Below, one piece after another: positions 1-12,166 of a DNA stretch of 64,000 nt (within the stretch, counting starts at the first letter, position 1; each line of letters opens with the position of its first letter). The position numbers were made by a program, and so were the translations under genes. A model generated the notes under the pieces. That model was not told the origin of the DNA. It saw nothing but the letters and a program-made list of their open reading frames with translations, and made no database searches. The DNA comes from Pegea sp. RAD2-039 (lineage: Eukaryota > Chordata > Thaliacea > Salpida > Salpidae): contig JAQGEQ010000058.1 in the NCBI GenBank assembly GCA_034620365.1, positions 866,426 through 930,425 of the forward strand, in the 5' to 3' direction.

Positions 1-144
1 AAAGATCTTTTCTAATAACACCCATTTATGTATTGTGACGAAATAATTAATTTTTCAAGATATTTCAATTATAATGCTTGTTTATAATGATTTTTTATCG
101 TTAATCTTTTTTAATCTTGACTAGTTTTTTATTACAAAAACGTA
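1..144. other. Intergenic edge, AT-rich
   Basis: This is AT-rich sequence before the first proposed exon. I see no coding signal, RNA gene or repeat in it. Confidence 0.5.
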
Positions 145-3100
145 ATGAACAGGTCACACTTTGATGGAGCTTTTTTCAATGATAAATCAGTAAGTTTAAA
201 TGTTAAATTAATTATACTAAATCATATCTGATGGTACAACCTTTTAGTAACTTATAACCTTTAGTGACTTAAAAATATCAATAGTGGTATCCTTTTTTAA
301 TGCTAATTATTTAATAAAGTTATTGATCGCTTCCAAATCCTATTTAAATACTTTTTTCTTTCAAATCCCGATCGTATCTTAGGTTATTATTAGTCTGTAT
401 AGAAAAATAAAAAAATGTGAGTAAATGATTTTTATGTCTTTAAATAAATTTTAGCATAGAATTTTATCATTAATTTTACCAAGAATGTTTTATCTATTTT
501 CTGATTTAGGTTATTGTTTATAAAATATTATTTTTTACATCGTGTAAAATAAAATACCAACTGATATACAAGTATTTTTATAAGTTATATTAATTATTAG
601 TATATTACTATTTTTTGAAGAGCATCTAACTTTTTTTCCATATATACATCTAATAAAGTTCGATATTGAAAAAGTGAATAATTTATAGTTTAATCAATTG
701 CTTTATCAGGAATTTGCTGAAGCTACTGATATTGAAAACAGCATTACTCCAATATCTGCAGTATCTAGTCAAGAAGATAGAATATCAACAATAAGCTCAT
801 TATCATACAATAGTACAGTAATATCACCAGTAGAGTTTAAAGATTCAACATCCAAGGCCACAGACATCTATACAGTTAGTTTTATAACATATTTTAGTTG
901 TGTACTAAACAAATTTGATATAAAATCAATTCTCAGTGTAATTTCTTGTTTTGTATTTCTGAAAAATGTTTATTTAGTCTATTTTTTTGTTTTGCAGAAA
1001 GAACCAAAGGATTCATGTGATAAATCTGGAGGTGTTGTAGGAGTGTTAGACACTCGTTTTGATAACTATAATATAGAAGAAGAAAAATCGTTTCTCATAA
1101 AACATAGATCGGTGAGACTTGGACAGAATTATTATTAAAATTTTTGATTCAAAATGATGTAGCTAAAAATGTTTATTATTTATTGATTTCATTTTGTTTT
1201 TATACAACTTATGTTTCAACCATCTGAAAGAGGTGTCCATTGTCTCTAGTACACCTTCTGGGGAAAAAGAAAACAAGCTTGTTTTAGACCACCTTTTAGA
1301 AGATAAAAAATGTGCTGAAATACCTCCGCTTGACAAATAACAATTATATTTTAAAATAAAATAAGTCAACAAACGTTTTATTATTTAAACTTCATTTACT
1401 TTTTAATTTTATATAAAAGTGTTTAATGCGAGATATCTCATTAAATGCAGCTTAGGTTTGAAGATAAAAATTCAAATATATCTCCAAGCAAAAGTTGGTC
1501 TTCTTATTTACCGGAAGAAAACTCATTTGTGAGTCAAAAATCATCATCAAATTTTGAAGATGGCTCTTTTAATGAAGCAAGTTCTTATGATAACTCTCCT
1601 AATGAAATCTCTCCAGACTTACCTAGCGGTAACCAATCGCCTGTAGAAAGTGAAGCTTTTCTAATAAAAACAGGAGTAGTTAAAGATGAAATTGAACCAA
1701 ATAGCAGCCATGGTATCGTTAACTATGTTTCACAAGACTTGATTCTTCCTATGGCCTCTGGTGATGACTCTACTGCGTTTGAAACAACCAAATTTAATAA
1801 ATATGAAATGAAAAGTTGTGATTCATTTATTGATACAACAAAGGAAAGTTTAAGAGAAAATAGAATAAAAATCTCTACATCTCAAGAGGATGATAAAAAC
1901 TGTACTACATCTCAAGATGACTCTGTATACACTGAAATAACTGTTAAATCTTTTACTAATTGCAAAAGTTTTGAAGATGACTCAGCAGATTCACGAGAAA
2001 GTATTGAAAGAAAACAAAGTCAAACTGAAAATTTTGAAGAAAGTGACTTAGATGAAGATGAGACAGATAAAGATCCTACAGATGGAATACTGCAACCCAA
2101 TTTTTCCACACTTGATTCAGCTGCGAGGTTAGAATGTGAGATTGTAAAAGAGTTAGAATATGAAATATCGGCTGAGTCTGAATTAAATCTTGAAAGACAA
2201 CAAAATGAAACAGAAAATTTTGAAGATAGTGACTTAGATGAAGATGAGACATATAAAGATCCTACAGATAAAGATCCTACAGATGGAGATCCTACAGATG
2301 GAGATCCTACAGATGGAGATCCTACAGATGGAGACCCTACAGATAAAGATCCTACAGATGGAATACTGCAACCCAATTTTTTATCACTTGATTCACCTGC
2401 GAGGTTAAAATGTGAGATTGCAAAAGAGTTAGAATATGAAATATCGGTTGAGTCTAAACTCAATCTTGAAAGACAACCAAATGAAGCAGAAAGTTTTGAA
2501 CGAAGTGACTTAGATGAAGATATTAATGAGATGGATAAATATATAGTCAATGATTCATTATCAAAAATTTCAGCAAAATCCACAACCAGTTTAGATGCAA
2601 ATGAAGATGATGTCAAAAAATTTAAATCAAATGAAGGTGGGAGTTTGTATCGTGATGAAAATACGATGCTAAGTGGAGTTTGTATCAGTCAAAATATTTT
2701 GGAATGTGTTGAGCCTCTAGTAACAAATATACAATCTGAAGAAAATGAAGATAGTTTAATAAACTATAAAATCAATGATGCTAATTCTGAAGAAGATCAA
2801 AAGGACTCAATCAATGATGCTGCTTGTAGTCGATCACAAAACTTAGCTGATTTTCCTGATCAAAACAGTTCTACCTTAAAAAATGAAATTAAAGCTAACC
2901 TATATGAGGTAATTGATTTATAAAGTTTAACGTTTTTAGAACAAACTAATTAAGAATTTAATTGAAATTAGAAAGCTTCAAGTTCTGAAGAAAAAGAAGA
3001 CATAAAACAAAAATTACTATCTACTCCAGTAAGATCTAAAAGCTTAGTTTTTTCGGTTTATAGAAATTTTAATTTATTTAAATGCTTCTCAACAGACAAT

Positions 3101-3468
3101 ATAATAAAAAAATTATGTTGGTTTTTCCGAGCAGTCTGTGAAACAATTTCACTACAAAGTAAATACATTCTTTCATTTTTAGGTACATACAGGAGCAAGA
3201 AATATTTTAAAGAAACAAAATCGTATTAGTCCTGAGGTACTTATCAATTTCATCTCTATTTGATAATTTTAAATTTAATTTATATGATAACTATAAAAAA
3301 ATCATTTAATTTTATTCAAGATAAGTTTCAACATTTAAATAGCTTTATAGCATGTCATTTATCGTTTTGGGTTCTTATGATTGCAGAATATGCAAATAAA
3401 TTGTGAACAAACTCAAAATACCCCCAAAAACAGATTCATGAATCTTTTCAAGTGCACGCCTTGCTTTG
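145..3468 (+). CDS. Unknown acidic low-complexity protein, multi-exon
   Basis: I do not recognise this gene. Proposed exons are 145-189 (starts MNRSHFDGAF), 710-874, 998-1111, one near 1243, the large exon 1451-2908, then 2972-3028, 3183-3236 and 3387-3468. Acceptors are canonical and nearly all junctions are phase 0, which is why I join them. The joint between the exon near 1243 and 1451 is unresolved: reading on reaches a stop at about 1340, while a donor at about 1282 would keep the frame. The large exon encodes 486 residues rich in Ser, Glu, Asp and Asn. It holds a DPTD pentapeptide run inside a longer imperfect repeat. There is no signal peptide or membrane segment. Short exon peptides include NRFMNLFKCTPCFG near the end. 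The 3' end is unknown. An intrinsically disordered scaffold or nuclear protein would fit, but that is only a guess. Confidence 0.5.
2023..2487 (+). repeat. Imperfect coding repeat of about 60 residues
   Basis: Two and a half copies of a module are readable in the protein frame. Each has an acidic block (SDLDEDET), a DPTD stretch, GILQPNF, then CEI.KELEYEIS and LNLERQ. The second copy is longer because the DPTD run has expanded inside it. The third copy stops after SDLDEDIN. Confidence 0.75.
2255..2359 (+). repeat. 15-bp coding minisatellite, (K/G)DPTD x7
   Basis: Seven tandem 15-nt units, variants of gatcctacagatgga, encode Lys/Gly-Asp-Pro-Thr-Asp. The run keeps the reading frame. A single-unit version is present in the neighbouring module near 2066. 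Confidence 0.9.
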
Positions 3469-4652
3469 GTGAGTTGTTTGTATATTAGTGATTTGATTTT
3501 ACAAATAAAGATACTTTTTTATTCTTACTAATAGATTGTAATAGCTAAAAAACATCTTTACTTGAATTTGACTTCTTGCAATCAGTTTCATTTATCATTA
3601 TTTGGTTAAACTATCTAGATAGTAGATTACTTTATCTAAATATTTTAACTAGAAATCATTTGAAAAAGCTAAACTTAAAAAACTTGACTCGACAAAAGTT
3701 TCTACGGTTGAATTTATACTTTTTCTAATTTAACATGAAATTTCATACAATTTAATGAATAAAATACTAAATTTTGTAATTTATTTACTTAGATATGAAT
3801 ATCATTTTCTATTAATTTATTTATTACCTTAGCATTCCATCGTTTTACTTTCAAACTTAGAATGTAACATTTTTAGCATCAAATAATTTTTGTGACTCGA
3901 TAGAGACAGTATTGTGACAAAGTCCTTAGCTTTTTCGAGATTCTGAAAACAGTTTTTAAGTAGCTTTTGCTTCACTATTCAACGTTTAGAGTTTGATATT
4001 TTTAAATGTTTCTTACTAATAATCGGCTGTAATTGAAATACTTCTACAAATTTTGATATTTTTTTAGGATCAAAAGAAAGTTGAGTTTAAAATTATCTGT
4101 ATTTTTTTTGGAATATTTTTGTAGTTTTTCACAATATTAAAATCGATTTATCATTTTTGTTGTACTTTTTCATCATTAAAAAAAAGAAATCGAATCTTTT
4201 AAACTTTAAAGTTTTATCTTAAATATTATTCTGAAAGTATTTTAAAAATCCCACATTTTGATAGACAATAATAACTCAATCCTAGAAACTAAATTAAAAT
4301 GTTATATTGATGTCTTTGTTGAAAAACATCAAAAATTTATGATATAACGAATCAAATTTGAGCTGAAATAGTTTGACTTAATCTTGTAATTTAAAAATCA
4401 GTTTTATTAAAAACGGCTGAAATTTTGCGTAAAAATTGGAATAGATTGTTGAAGAGGTGGCTGAATTGGATTCACAGATTGGAAAACATCTTCATTGAGG
4501 ACTTGAAGGAGGAGTTCTTGGTGAGGTATTATTTTTGAAAGACTTATAGGAAATCTAAAAAAGTTTTAGATAAAATCAAACTAAATTCATCACAATTGAA
4601 CAATTATCTGAACAGTAGTTGAAGTAAAACTTGAAAATTAAAGATAAGTTAG
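3469..4652. other. Gap between convergent unknown genes
   Basis: This is AT-rich sequence. The only coding-like piece is a possible exon at 4445-4520 (+), bounded by an AG acceptor and a gtgagg donor. It encodes an amphipathic peptide beginning LLKRWLNWIHRLENIF. Its phase does not fit the preceding proposed exon, so an intermediate exon would be needed. Nothing else is seen. Confidence 0.35.
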
Positions 4653-7595
4653 CTACAAAATTGTTAAAAAGAAACTGACTGTAGTGAAAGACTTTGATCT
4701 TGAAAGATTGGTATTCTGTAAATCACTCTTTAATCTAGCTGATCGAGCACTTTTCACTTTCTGTTTCTTCATATGGTTTACAACGAATCCGTTTAAGGGA
4801 TGAAAGTAGTTTTGATCTAGTGGTGGTTTAGTCTCAAACTGTAGATGAGGTTTAGTTTTGTTGATGATTGGATCTTCAGAAAATAAGCTATAAAACAAAA
4901 AGATCATTTTCAACAATTAAATTAATAAAATGGTTAAGAAAACTTCATATTTTCAATAAACTAATGATAACTCATAAAATATTTACTTAATGATTTGAAA
5001 AAAGCAAATGTTGCGACTGTTTGAATAAAACAAATATTTGCAGTACTTGCAATCAGAAGAATTTTCTTTGAGGAGAGTTCTTTTGCCCCATAAAAGATTT
5101 GAAACAACTTTTGTTGATTTCTCTTTCCTTTGATAAGTTGATTGTTTGTGATCTATATCTGTCATTACATGATCTAAAGGAGAATTTCATTTATTCAGTT
5201 TAATGTTTGAAATAATAAAACTATTGAAGCCAATGTCTTACCGAAGCTGCGCGTATTGATAACAGCTTTTTTAGGTGTTTCTTTTTGTAGTGGGTTTTCT
5301 ATAAATATTTTTAATGATTAGTTTTAGAAGGTTTTGATACGAAAACCAAAACTTGAAGAACATATTCAATCCAAAATAAAATTCTTAATAAATAGATAAA
5401 TAAAAAATTAATAATAAATAAAATATATTTATAAAAAAAACACATTTTCTTTCACCTTGTAAATTGGAATAATTTCTTCTTCTTGCCCTTGTACAGCTAT
5501 TAAAAACAATTTTTTAAATTTGATATTAAAAGTTAAATTTCAGCATTAAAATTTCTTATGAGTTTTCAGAATACAAACAGTTTAAAAATAATAAGAGTCT
5601 GTCTTACCTAAATAAATGATTTGATCCTACATCAATAACTTCAAATGTCTTGTTATTTCTCACTTCATTTTTCTAAAAGATAAAAAAATGTGAAAATAAT
5701 TATCTAATGAATTATAAATTTCTGTGAACTTGATTAAAGCAGAAATAAGAAAAATAACTTACATAGTTTTCTATCTTGTTTGACCTTTGATAGTTAGATA
5801 AATTACATCCAAAAGTTTTATTGTTTATCTGACAAACATTTATAGCAAATTTAATCAATAAGTTTTAAATGAATGCAAAAATAATAATAGCAATTAATTT
5901 GTTCTTACGAAAGATACAACTTATTTAGTTAATATTTTAAGATTTACCTGAAAAATTAATAGCTGTGATTGTTTTTTAGTAATCAAATTCTGATCAACTG
6001 CTTCTAAAAGAACTTTTTGTAGCATTTCTGAATGAAAATATTTGAAATTAATCAGATAATTTGATAAAGACAATTTGCTAGTTTTTATTTTGTAGTTTCA
6101 CAAAAAGTTAAAAAACAAAAATTTTATTTGAAAGAATTTCAATACCGAAAAAAGTTTCAAAACTTCAAGTTAAAAGTCAAAACTATAAACTTAAAACAAT
6201 CAGTTGATATTTAAGTGTTTAATATCTAATTAATCTTTGAATAAAGAAAGCGGTAAAATAGAAAATTACTTGGTTTAAGTCGGCAAAGTTCTTCGATATT
6301 TGTAGATTTACTAAGTTTGAAATAGTCTTTGTTAATATTTTTTGAACAGGGAGCTCGTCTCGGATTGTTTTTCTTGGAGCTTAGAACATAAAGAAGACAT
6401 TTAAATGGTTTGCAGAGTGTACTTCACTTTCATTGTGTGGTCAATGATAAAAAAGTTTGAAAAAAGTCAACAAGTTAGTTGAAAACAGTCCTAACAGCCT
6501 CTTTAGCGGTTGAAGTATATTCAATAAAGAAAGAATTTATATCAATCTACAAAAACGTCAAATTGTTCCAAAAAAGTGAGAAATAAAACTTACGAAATAA
6601 TTTTTCTTTTTACTATAACTTGTTTGGGTTCATGTTGAAACTGATTAAGATCAACATTTGTATATTTCAACCTGAAAGTTTTAAGACATTTCAAAACTTG
6701 AATTTGAGATTTTAGAAGATAAAATAATGATTATAAATACCTGGATGCCTTAGGAGGAAGAACGTCATTAAAATTCTTACTTCTGAAAAACAAAAATTAA
6801 ATTAATAAGTAATGTTGCTGAACAAAGGTAATTTCAACTAACTGGTAATTAGGAGAAGGCTCCCAAATTAAACATTTTGTGAATTTTTCAGACTGAAATC
6901 TTTCATCTAACGACAAATCAACACGCTGACATTTGCTGCTTGGATTTTGAATCTTTCTTATGTGTTCATAAACAATTTGAGCTTGTGAAACGCTTCCAGA
7001 ATCAAGGCTCTTAAAGTTTAAATTAGAACAGGGAGTATTAACTGGTGTTTTATGATCAAATCCTCTGTTAAGATTAGATGAATTTTAGTTAGCAATGAAA
7101 TTGGTTATCGACACATTTAACCTTCTTTTGAAAAGTCGAACATTTTCATTTCCGAAGGTTTGCTGAGCAAACTGAGAAATATTGACAATTTTCAAAGTCG
7201 GTAAAAACCCTTAAAATTACAAGATTTTAGTTTAAGTTGGAAATGTTGATAAGCTAGTTAAAAACCTTTTTCACTTTCTTCATCGTGTTTTGCTGATTTT
7301 GTATTTCTAGAATTAAAAAATAAAATTTTAACTTTATATCAATAATATTAATTTATGTATAAAAAACCACTCAAGTTGCATCAACTACATTTCTAACATA
7401 ATCTGTTTTGACTTTTTAGAACATTTTAGAATAGTATGAAAATAAATAAACTTACTTTAACTTTTTAGGGTATTTTGTATACCCTTCTTTGTATATCTTA
7501 TAGTTTAATTCATTTAAACTATTTTCATTTATTCGATTAATGTACCAGCATCTAGGATGGGAGCAGATTTGTTTTTCACAGCTTGATTTAAACAT
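4653..7595 (-). CDS. Unknown basic protein, about a dozen small exons
   Basis: I do not recognise this gene. The start is placed at 7595 (MFKSSCEKQICSHPRCWY), and a chain of small exons follows down to a stop at 4653. Pieces I could phase include 7595 to about 7458, one near 7310-7267, one near 7215-7123, and a large one near 7063-6844 (Asp/Ser/Gln-rich, ending CLIWEPSPNY). Further pieces lie near 6785, 6670, 6360, 6030, 5680, 5500 and 5300, then 5158-5047 and the last exon 4887-4653. Consecutive phases agree wherever I checked, for example G|AT at the 5158 junction and AA|C at 5047/4887. The protein is Lys/Ser/Asn-rich with no membrane segment and no motif known to me. Its start lies 275 nt past the stop of D2HGDH on the same strand. 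Individual exon borders may be off. Confidence 0.5.
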
Positions 7596-7870
7596 ACTTC
7601 ATCCAAAATTTTTATAACTTTTTAAAACAATCAAATCATTTTATTTGTAAAAATTAATTTCTGAAAATTATCAAATTAATTAAGATATCGGTAGAAATTG
7701 CAGTGTCATGAATTTAAAAGTTTTCATAATAATTCAAAAAAATATACAAGATGCATGAAACAATTAAGTTTGTTTAAGATTTAAATGAACATATAAAGAG
7801 CAAACATAATTTTCTGATAAAACATTAATGATTTGTTAACTGGCAGAGTAGATTACAGATTAGATTAGGA

Positions 7871-9418
7871 TCATTCTATATCTGGTAATGTTTTATAAGG
7901 ATTCAAAATATTTTTTGGATCAAATACTTTCTTAATTTGCTGCATGATGTTAACTACAGGCCGACTTTTACTAAAGTGAATAAAATTTCTTTTTTTAAAC
8001 CCTAAGCCATGTTCAGCACTGATGCTACCATTCAGTTTACTTGTGTACTCAAATACAAATGGCTCTATTAAAGAATGATTCTCTTTACTGTATTTATCAA
8101 AAGTGATGTTCAAATGTAAATTACCATCACCTAAATGACCATATCCAGTAATCGTCTTTGCTTTACCTTGTAAATGCTTTCTCATTTCTATCACTAAATC
8201 ATAAATATTTTCAGTTTTAAAACTCATATCATATTTAAACACATAACCATCAAACATAAGAGCCTCTGCAATTCTTTCTCTTATGTCCCATATAGCATAT
8301 ATTTTTGAGTAATCGGAAGCAACAGTGCCATCAACAGCTAACTCTCTATCCATCACATTTTCAAGAAAACTGTTCACCTTCTCTTCATCATGTTGCTGAT
8401 TAAAACCAGAAGTTTCAATCAGCATATAAAAATTATAGTTTCCAATAGGATTTTTCACACCCAAGCAATTGTTTACAAGATACATACTTTCCTTATCAAG
8501 AAATTCAATAGCAGATACAATTTCGCCCAACCCATAACGAGCTTCACGAACCAGTTCTAATAGATCCTGAAATGTATTAACACCAAGAAACATTAAATTC
8601 ACTGACTGAGGCTTCGGTGGACACAGAATAGCAACTTTTGTGATCACACCAAGTGTTCCCTCTGAACCAATCAGAAGCTGTTTAATATCATATCCAGTAT
8701 TATCTTTCCTTAAAGAAGATAAACAATCTATCAGCCTACCATCAGCGGCAACTGCTTCAATTCCCACCACTGTACCTCGTAAAGAACCATATCGAAGTAG
8801 ACGAAGGCCCCCAGCGTTAGTTGAAACATTTCCACCCAGATTACAACTTCCTTTTGAACCAAGATCAAGTGGAACAACTAATCCATGCTCAGCAGCTTGA
8901 TCATTAGCTGTTTGTAAGATACAACCTGATTGACATGTCAGAACACCTGACAAAGAGTCTATGGAAATTACATCATTCATTCTAATTGTTGACAAAATAA
9001 TTTCATCAAACACAGGAACACTTCCTCCAACTAATCCTGTATTTCCTCCTTGAGGACAGACTGCTAAATTTCTTTCATGACAATACTTCATAATGTCTGA
9101 GACCTCTGATGTATTTCTTGGCTTTAATAAGAGAGAGCTTTGCCCTCTAACAGTTTTTATCCAATCTGTATTAGAACCAATCAGCTCGTCCTCATCTGTT
9201 ACTAAGTTTTGAGAGCCAATGATGCTTGCAAAATGTTTTATGTCATCTTGGTTGATCACTGAGTAGCCACCACGATTTATGTCATAAACTTCTGATGTAT
9301 ATGGAATCTGACTACTTGTAAGACTATAATTCCTGTGAGTAACTGCAACCCTTATCATTTTGGTGTATTGAAGTAGGTTTTTAGTCACATTAAAATTTAT
9401 TTTTTTCATAATAAACAT
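7871..9418 (-). CDS. D2HGDH: D-2-hydroxyglutarate dehydrogenase, mitochondrial
   Basis: This is a FAD enzyme that oxidises D-2-hydroxyglutarate to 2-oxoglutarate in mitochondria and passes electrons to ETF. One uninterrupted exon gives 515 residues, close to the usual animal length of about 520. The first 35 or so residues are basic and Ser/Thr-rich without acidic residues, as in a mitochondrial presequence. The FAD-binding PCMH domain spans about residues 90-275, with PQGGNTGLVGGSVP near 120 and GSKGSCNLGGNVSTNAGG near 190. The C-terminal catalytic domain has GYGHLGDGNLHLN near 425, which carries the metal-binding histidines, and SAEHGLG near 470. It ends FDPKNILNPYK, typical of the family. 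The upstream ATG at 9418 is used; Met codons four and 21 residues in are alternatives. The lack of introns is unusual among its neighbours. Confidence 0.96.
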   Translation of the reverse strand: MFIMKKINFNVTKNLLQYTKMIRVAVTHRNYSLTSSQIPYTSEVYDINRGGYSVINQDDIKHFASIIGSQNLVTDEDELIGSNTDWIKTVRGQSSLLLKPRNTSEVSDIMKYCHERNLAVCPQGGNTGLVGGSVPVFDEIILSTIRMNDVISIDSLSGVLTCQSGCILQTANDQAAEHGLVVPLDLGSKGSCNLGGNVSTNAGGLRLLRYGSLRGTVVGIEAVAADGRLIDCLSSLRKDNTGYDIKQLLIGSEGTLGVITKVAILCPPKPQSVNLMFLGVNTFQDLLELVREARYGLGEIVSAIEFLDKESMYLVNNCLGVKNPIGNYNFYMLIETSGFNQQHDEEKVNSFLENVMDRELAVDGTVASDYSKIYAIWDIRERIAEALMFDGYVFKYDMSFKTENIYDLVIEMRKHLQGKAKTITGYGHLGDGNLHLNITFDKYSKENHSLIEPFVFEYTSKLNGSISAEHGLGFKKRNFIHFSKSRPVVNIMQQIKKVFDPKNILNPYKTLPDIE

Positions 9419-10540
9419 TTTTTGATCTTGTTATAGGTTTTATCAGATAATTAAAAATAGTCTAAATAGAACAACTTTTAAAGTTTAACTACTGAATAAC
9501 TTCAAACGAAGTCAAGGTCTATCTAATTAAAAAAAAACTGATGAAATCTTTGTTCATAACTCGCTGCAAAAATAAAACTTTTTTCTAAGTTTATGTTTAA
9601 AATTCTTTAAAATATTAGTTCCACAATTTCAAAAAGTTAAAAAAAAAGAAAAAAATTCTTGGGTTATCTTTGAAATTCACAGTAAAATTATTTAAATAAA
9701 AGTTTTTTTTGTAGCATTTAAAAAACATAAGGGTAGCATATCTCCTTAAAAATTTGTTTTTATAAAAAGTTATTTTATATATTTGTTGTAATATTTTAAG
9801 AAAGCTTAAATGTCCACTACATTTCATCTAAATTTTACCTTAAAAAAATTTTTAAAATCTCTTTGATTTTTAGAAATTTTTTTTTTATAAATTAGGTAAA
9901 TTAAATTATAAAAGCAAATTTCAAATCGCTTAAGAATCCAAATATTTACAATTTTTAAGAAGTAATTTTAGGGGATTTTTTATGTCAAATTGGACTAACT
10001 GGATTATTTGTTTACAATTTATACTAAACAAGTGAAAACAATTTTAAGTCACTTAATTTAAAGATTATACAATAATACAAACAAAATTAAAATAAACATA
10101 TCTCTAAGATAAATTTTTTTTAACAAAGTCAAAACTACTGCTAAAAAATATCGATTAATTGCTATTTTAGAAGCGCACCTACCATTAAATTAGGCTCTTA
10201 TCGCAATTAAATTTGCAAATTTATACCATACCAAAATTATACCAAGCATAGAATTCGTCAAACAAACACAGTACAATGAGTTTTTAATCTTTCATTCTTG
10301 AAACCGTTTAGTATCGTGAACGTAAAATAGTTCTTAATCTTTAAGTTACAATTATAAACTTGCTTCTTCTATAAGCCAACAATTTTATATTCTTAAAATG
10401 AATTTATTTTTGATAATTATGAGAATAATGAAGCAAACCTTTACTACGTTTGAAACTTTTATCAATATGAAAAACATACCACAGATCACAAACCAATCGA
10501 TTAGTTGTTATCGAAAAAAGTAAATTGCTTTAGGCAAAAA
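9419..10540. other. Intergenic, AT-rich
   Basis: This is the upstream region of D2HGDH and the flank of the first MVP duplicate. Only short AT-rich ORFs occur here, and I see no convincing gene, RNA or repeat. Its right border is where similarity to the second duplicate begins. Confidence 0.5.
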
Positions 10541-12166
10541 AAATAATGGAAAATTTTCAGAAAAAACCTTATAATTCAAAAATGATATCTGATATTAAAA
10601 ACCAAATGTCACAAAATAACTAATGTAATTAAAGAGTTAGGTAAATTATTGTAACAAATTTGTAGCTTATAGATTTCATCATCAATTTGATGCAACCAAA
10701 AGATTACTTTACTGTTTTAAAGTCAAAACTTTTAGATAACTAGTTGAAGCTATAAGAAGCTGTCTAACAGTAGAAAGTTTGCAAGCGACTGAATATAGTT
10801 CAAATACTTATCATATTTTAAATTTTTGAGAAAGTTTAGAATTGTTTGAACAATATTTTCAAAATTTCAAAGCCTTATCTTCTAGTAAATGAATTTCAAG
10901 ACATTTATCTAGTTGATAATTTGAAGTGTAATGTGTAGTCAGAAGTTTGGTTTAAATAGATTGGCTTATAGCTTGATCATTAAGTTTTGTTTATACAGTC
11001 AATATCTAATGCAGGAATATCTTAGTTGAAGTTTTACTGAACAAAAAAGCTTAATATGAACAAGGAAATGACTTTCAAAGTTGTTTATAGATATTTTGCT
11101 CATGAAAATTTATTTCTTCACCTAAATATTTATACAGTTGAAACTTTTTTCTAAAAATAGTTTCATATTTTAATAGATAGATAGTATGAGTCTAGCCTCT
11201 TTACACTTTAGAAGTCTTAGTAGGCTTTAAGAAAAACCAAACTTGCTGAAAAATGTTTCTTAGACAGTAGTAGCCAAGCAGAACAACAATTTCAGATTAA
11301 GATTTATAGAAGAAGATTAAATTAGAAACTGCAAAAAATGGACAATTCTGATTAATTCTGTATTTTATATGGATTAAAAAAGCGAGAAGTTAACAGTGTC
11401 TTCCTTATTAGGTTAACAAATATAAGCTTTTATGACAAATGTTAGATGTTGTAAGCCAGTTGATAGACCTTTACTATTTACTGTTGATACCAATAGTTAA
11501 TATTTCATACATGTTTTATGTCTTAAAAAATAAATTGTGTCAGTAAATAAACTTGAACTTTAGACTTTTACTTTGATAATCAAGTATTTCTAATAAAACA
11601 TTTTGCTGAGACACTTTATAAGATTATAATCACTAAAAAGTACTATTTAAGATTCAATTTATTTTTTTTTATTTTTATAAGTTTTATATTCAATTATATT
11701 TTAATACTGAACTATTTAAAACTGATAGTTTTACGGTTGAACCTTTTCAGACACTAAAGTTTTGAATATTTGATTCTTCAGCGATTCAAGGTGAAAATGA
11801 ATAATAAAAGTTCTTCAAGTAGCAGTACCGGAAATAGTGAGAGTTTTCAGCAATTTCTATTAGAAATAGTTATTGTTTATTTTTTGGTAATATTAAATAA
11901 ATAAACAAGAATGAATTTATCTACAAAAACTAATAATTATAAATAATTTGGAAACTTTAAAATAATATTCATTTTAAACAATAAATAAACTCAAATGAAA
12001 CTTATATCATTTTGCAATTAAAAGTAAAAAACTGTTAAGTGATGATGCATGTAATCATCACGCCATGTTTTCTCTAAATTGATTTTGCACTGTTCAATGT
12101 TGATATCATAAAGAACTATCGCTAAATATTTCCTTACATATATAAAACAAAATATAATGTTAATAA

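Noticed and set aside
2020-2616. 198-codon minus-strand ORF rich in VGSPS repeats
   Set aside because: It is the reverse reading of the DPTD minisatellite. The plus-strand exon has splice borders and continues beyond it.
11797-11904. 35-codon ORF (MNNKSSSSSSTGNSESF) upstream of MVP, also present in copy 2
   Set aside because: It has a slightly non-random start and a hydrophobic end, but its identity between copies comes from the recent duplication and no splice link to MVP is evident.
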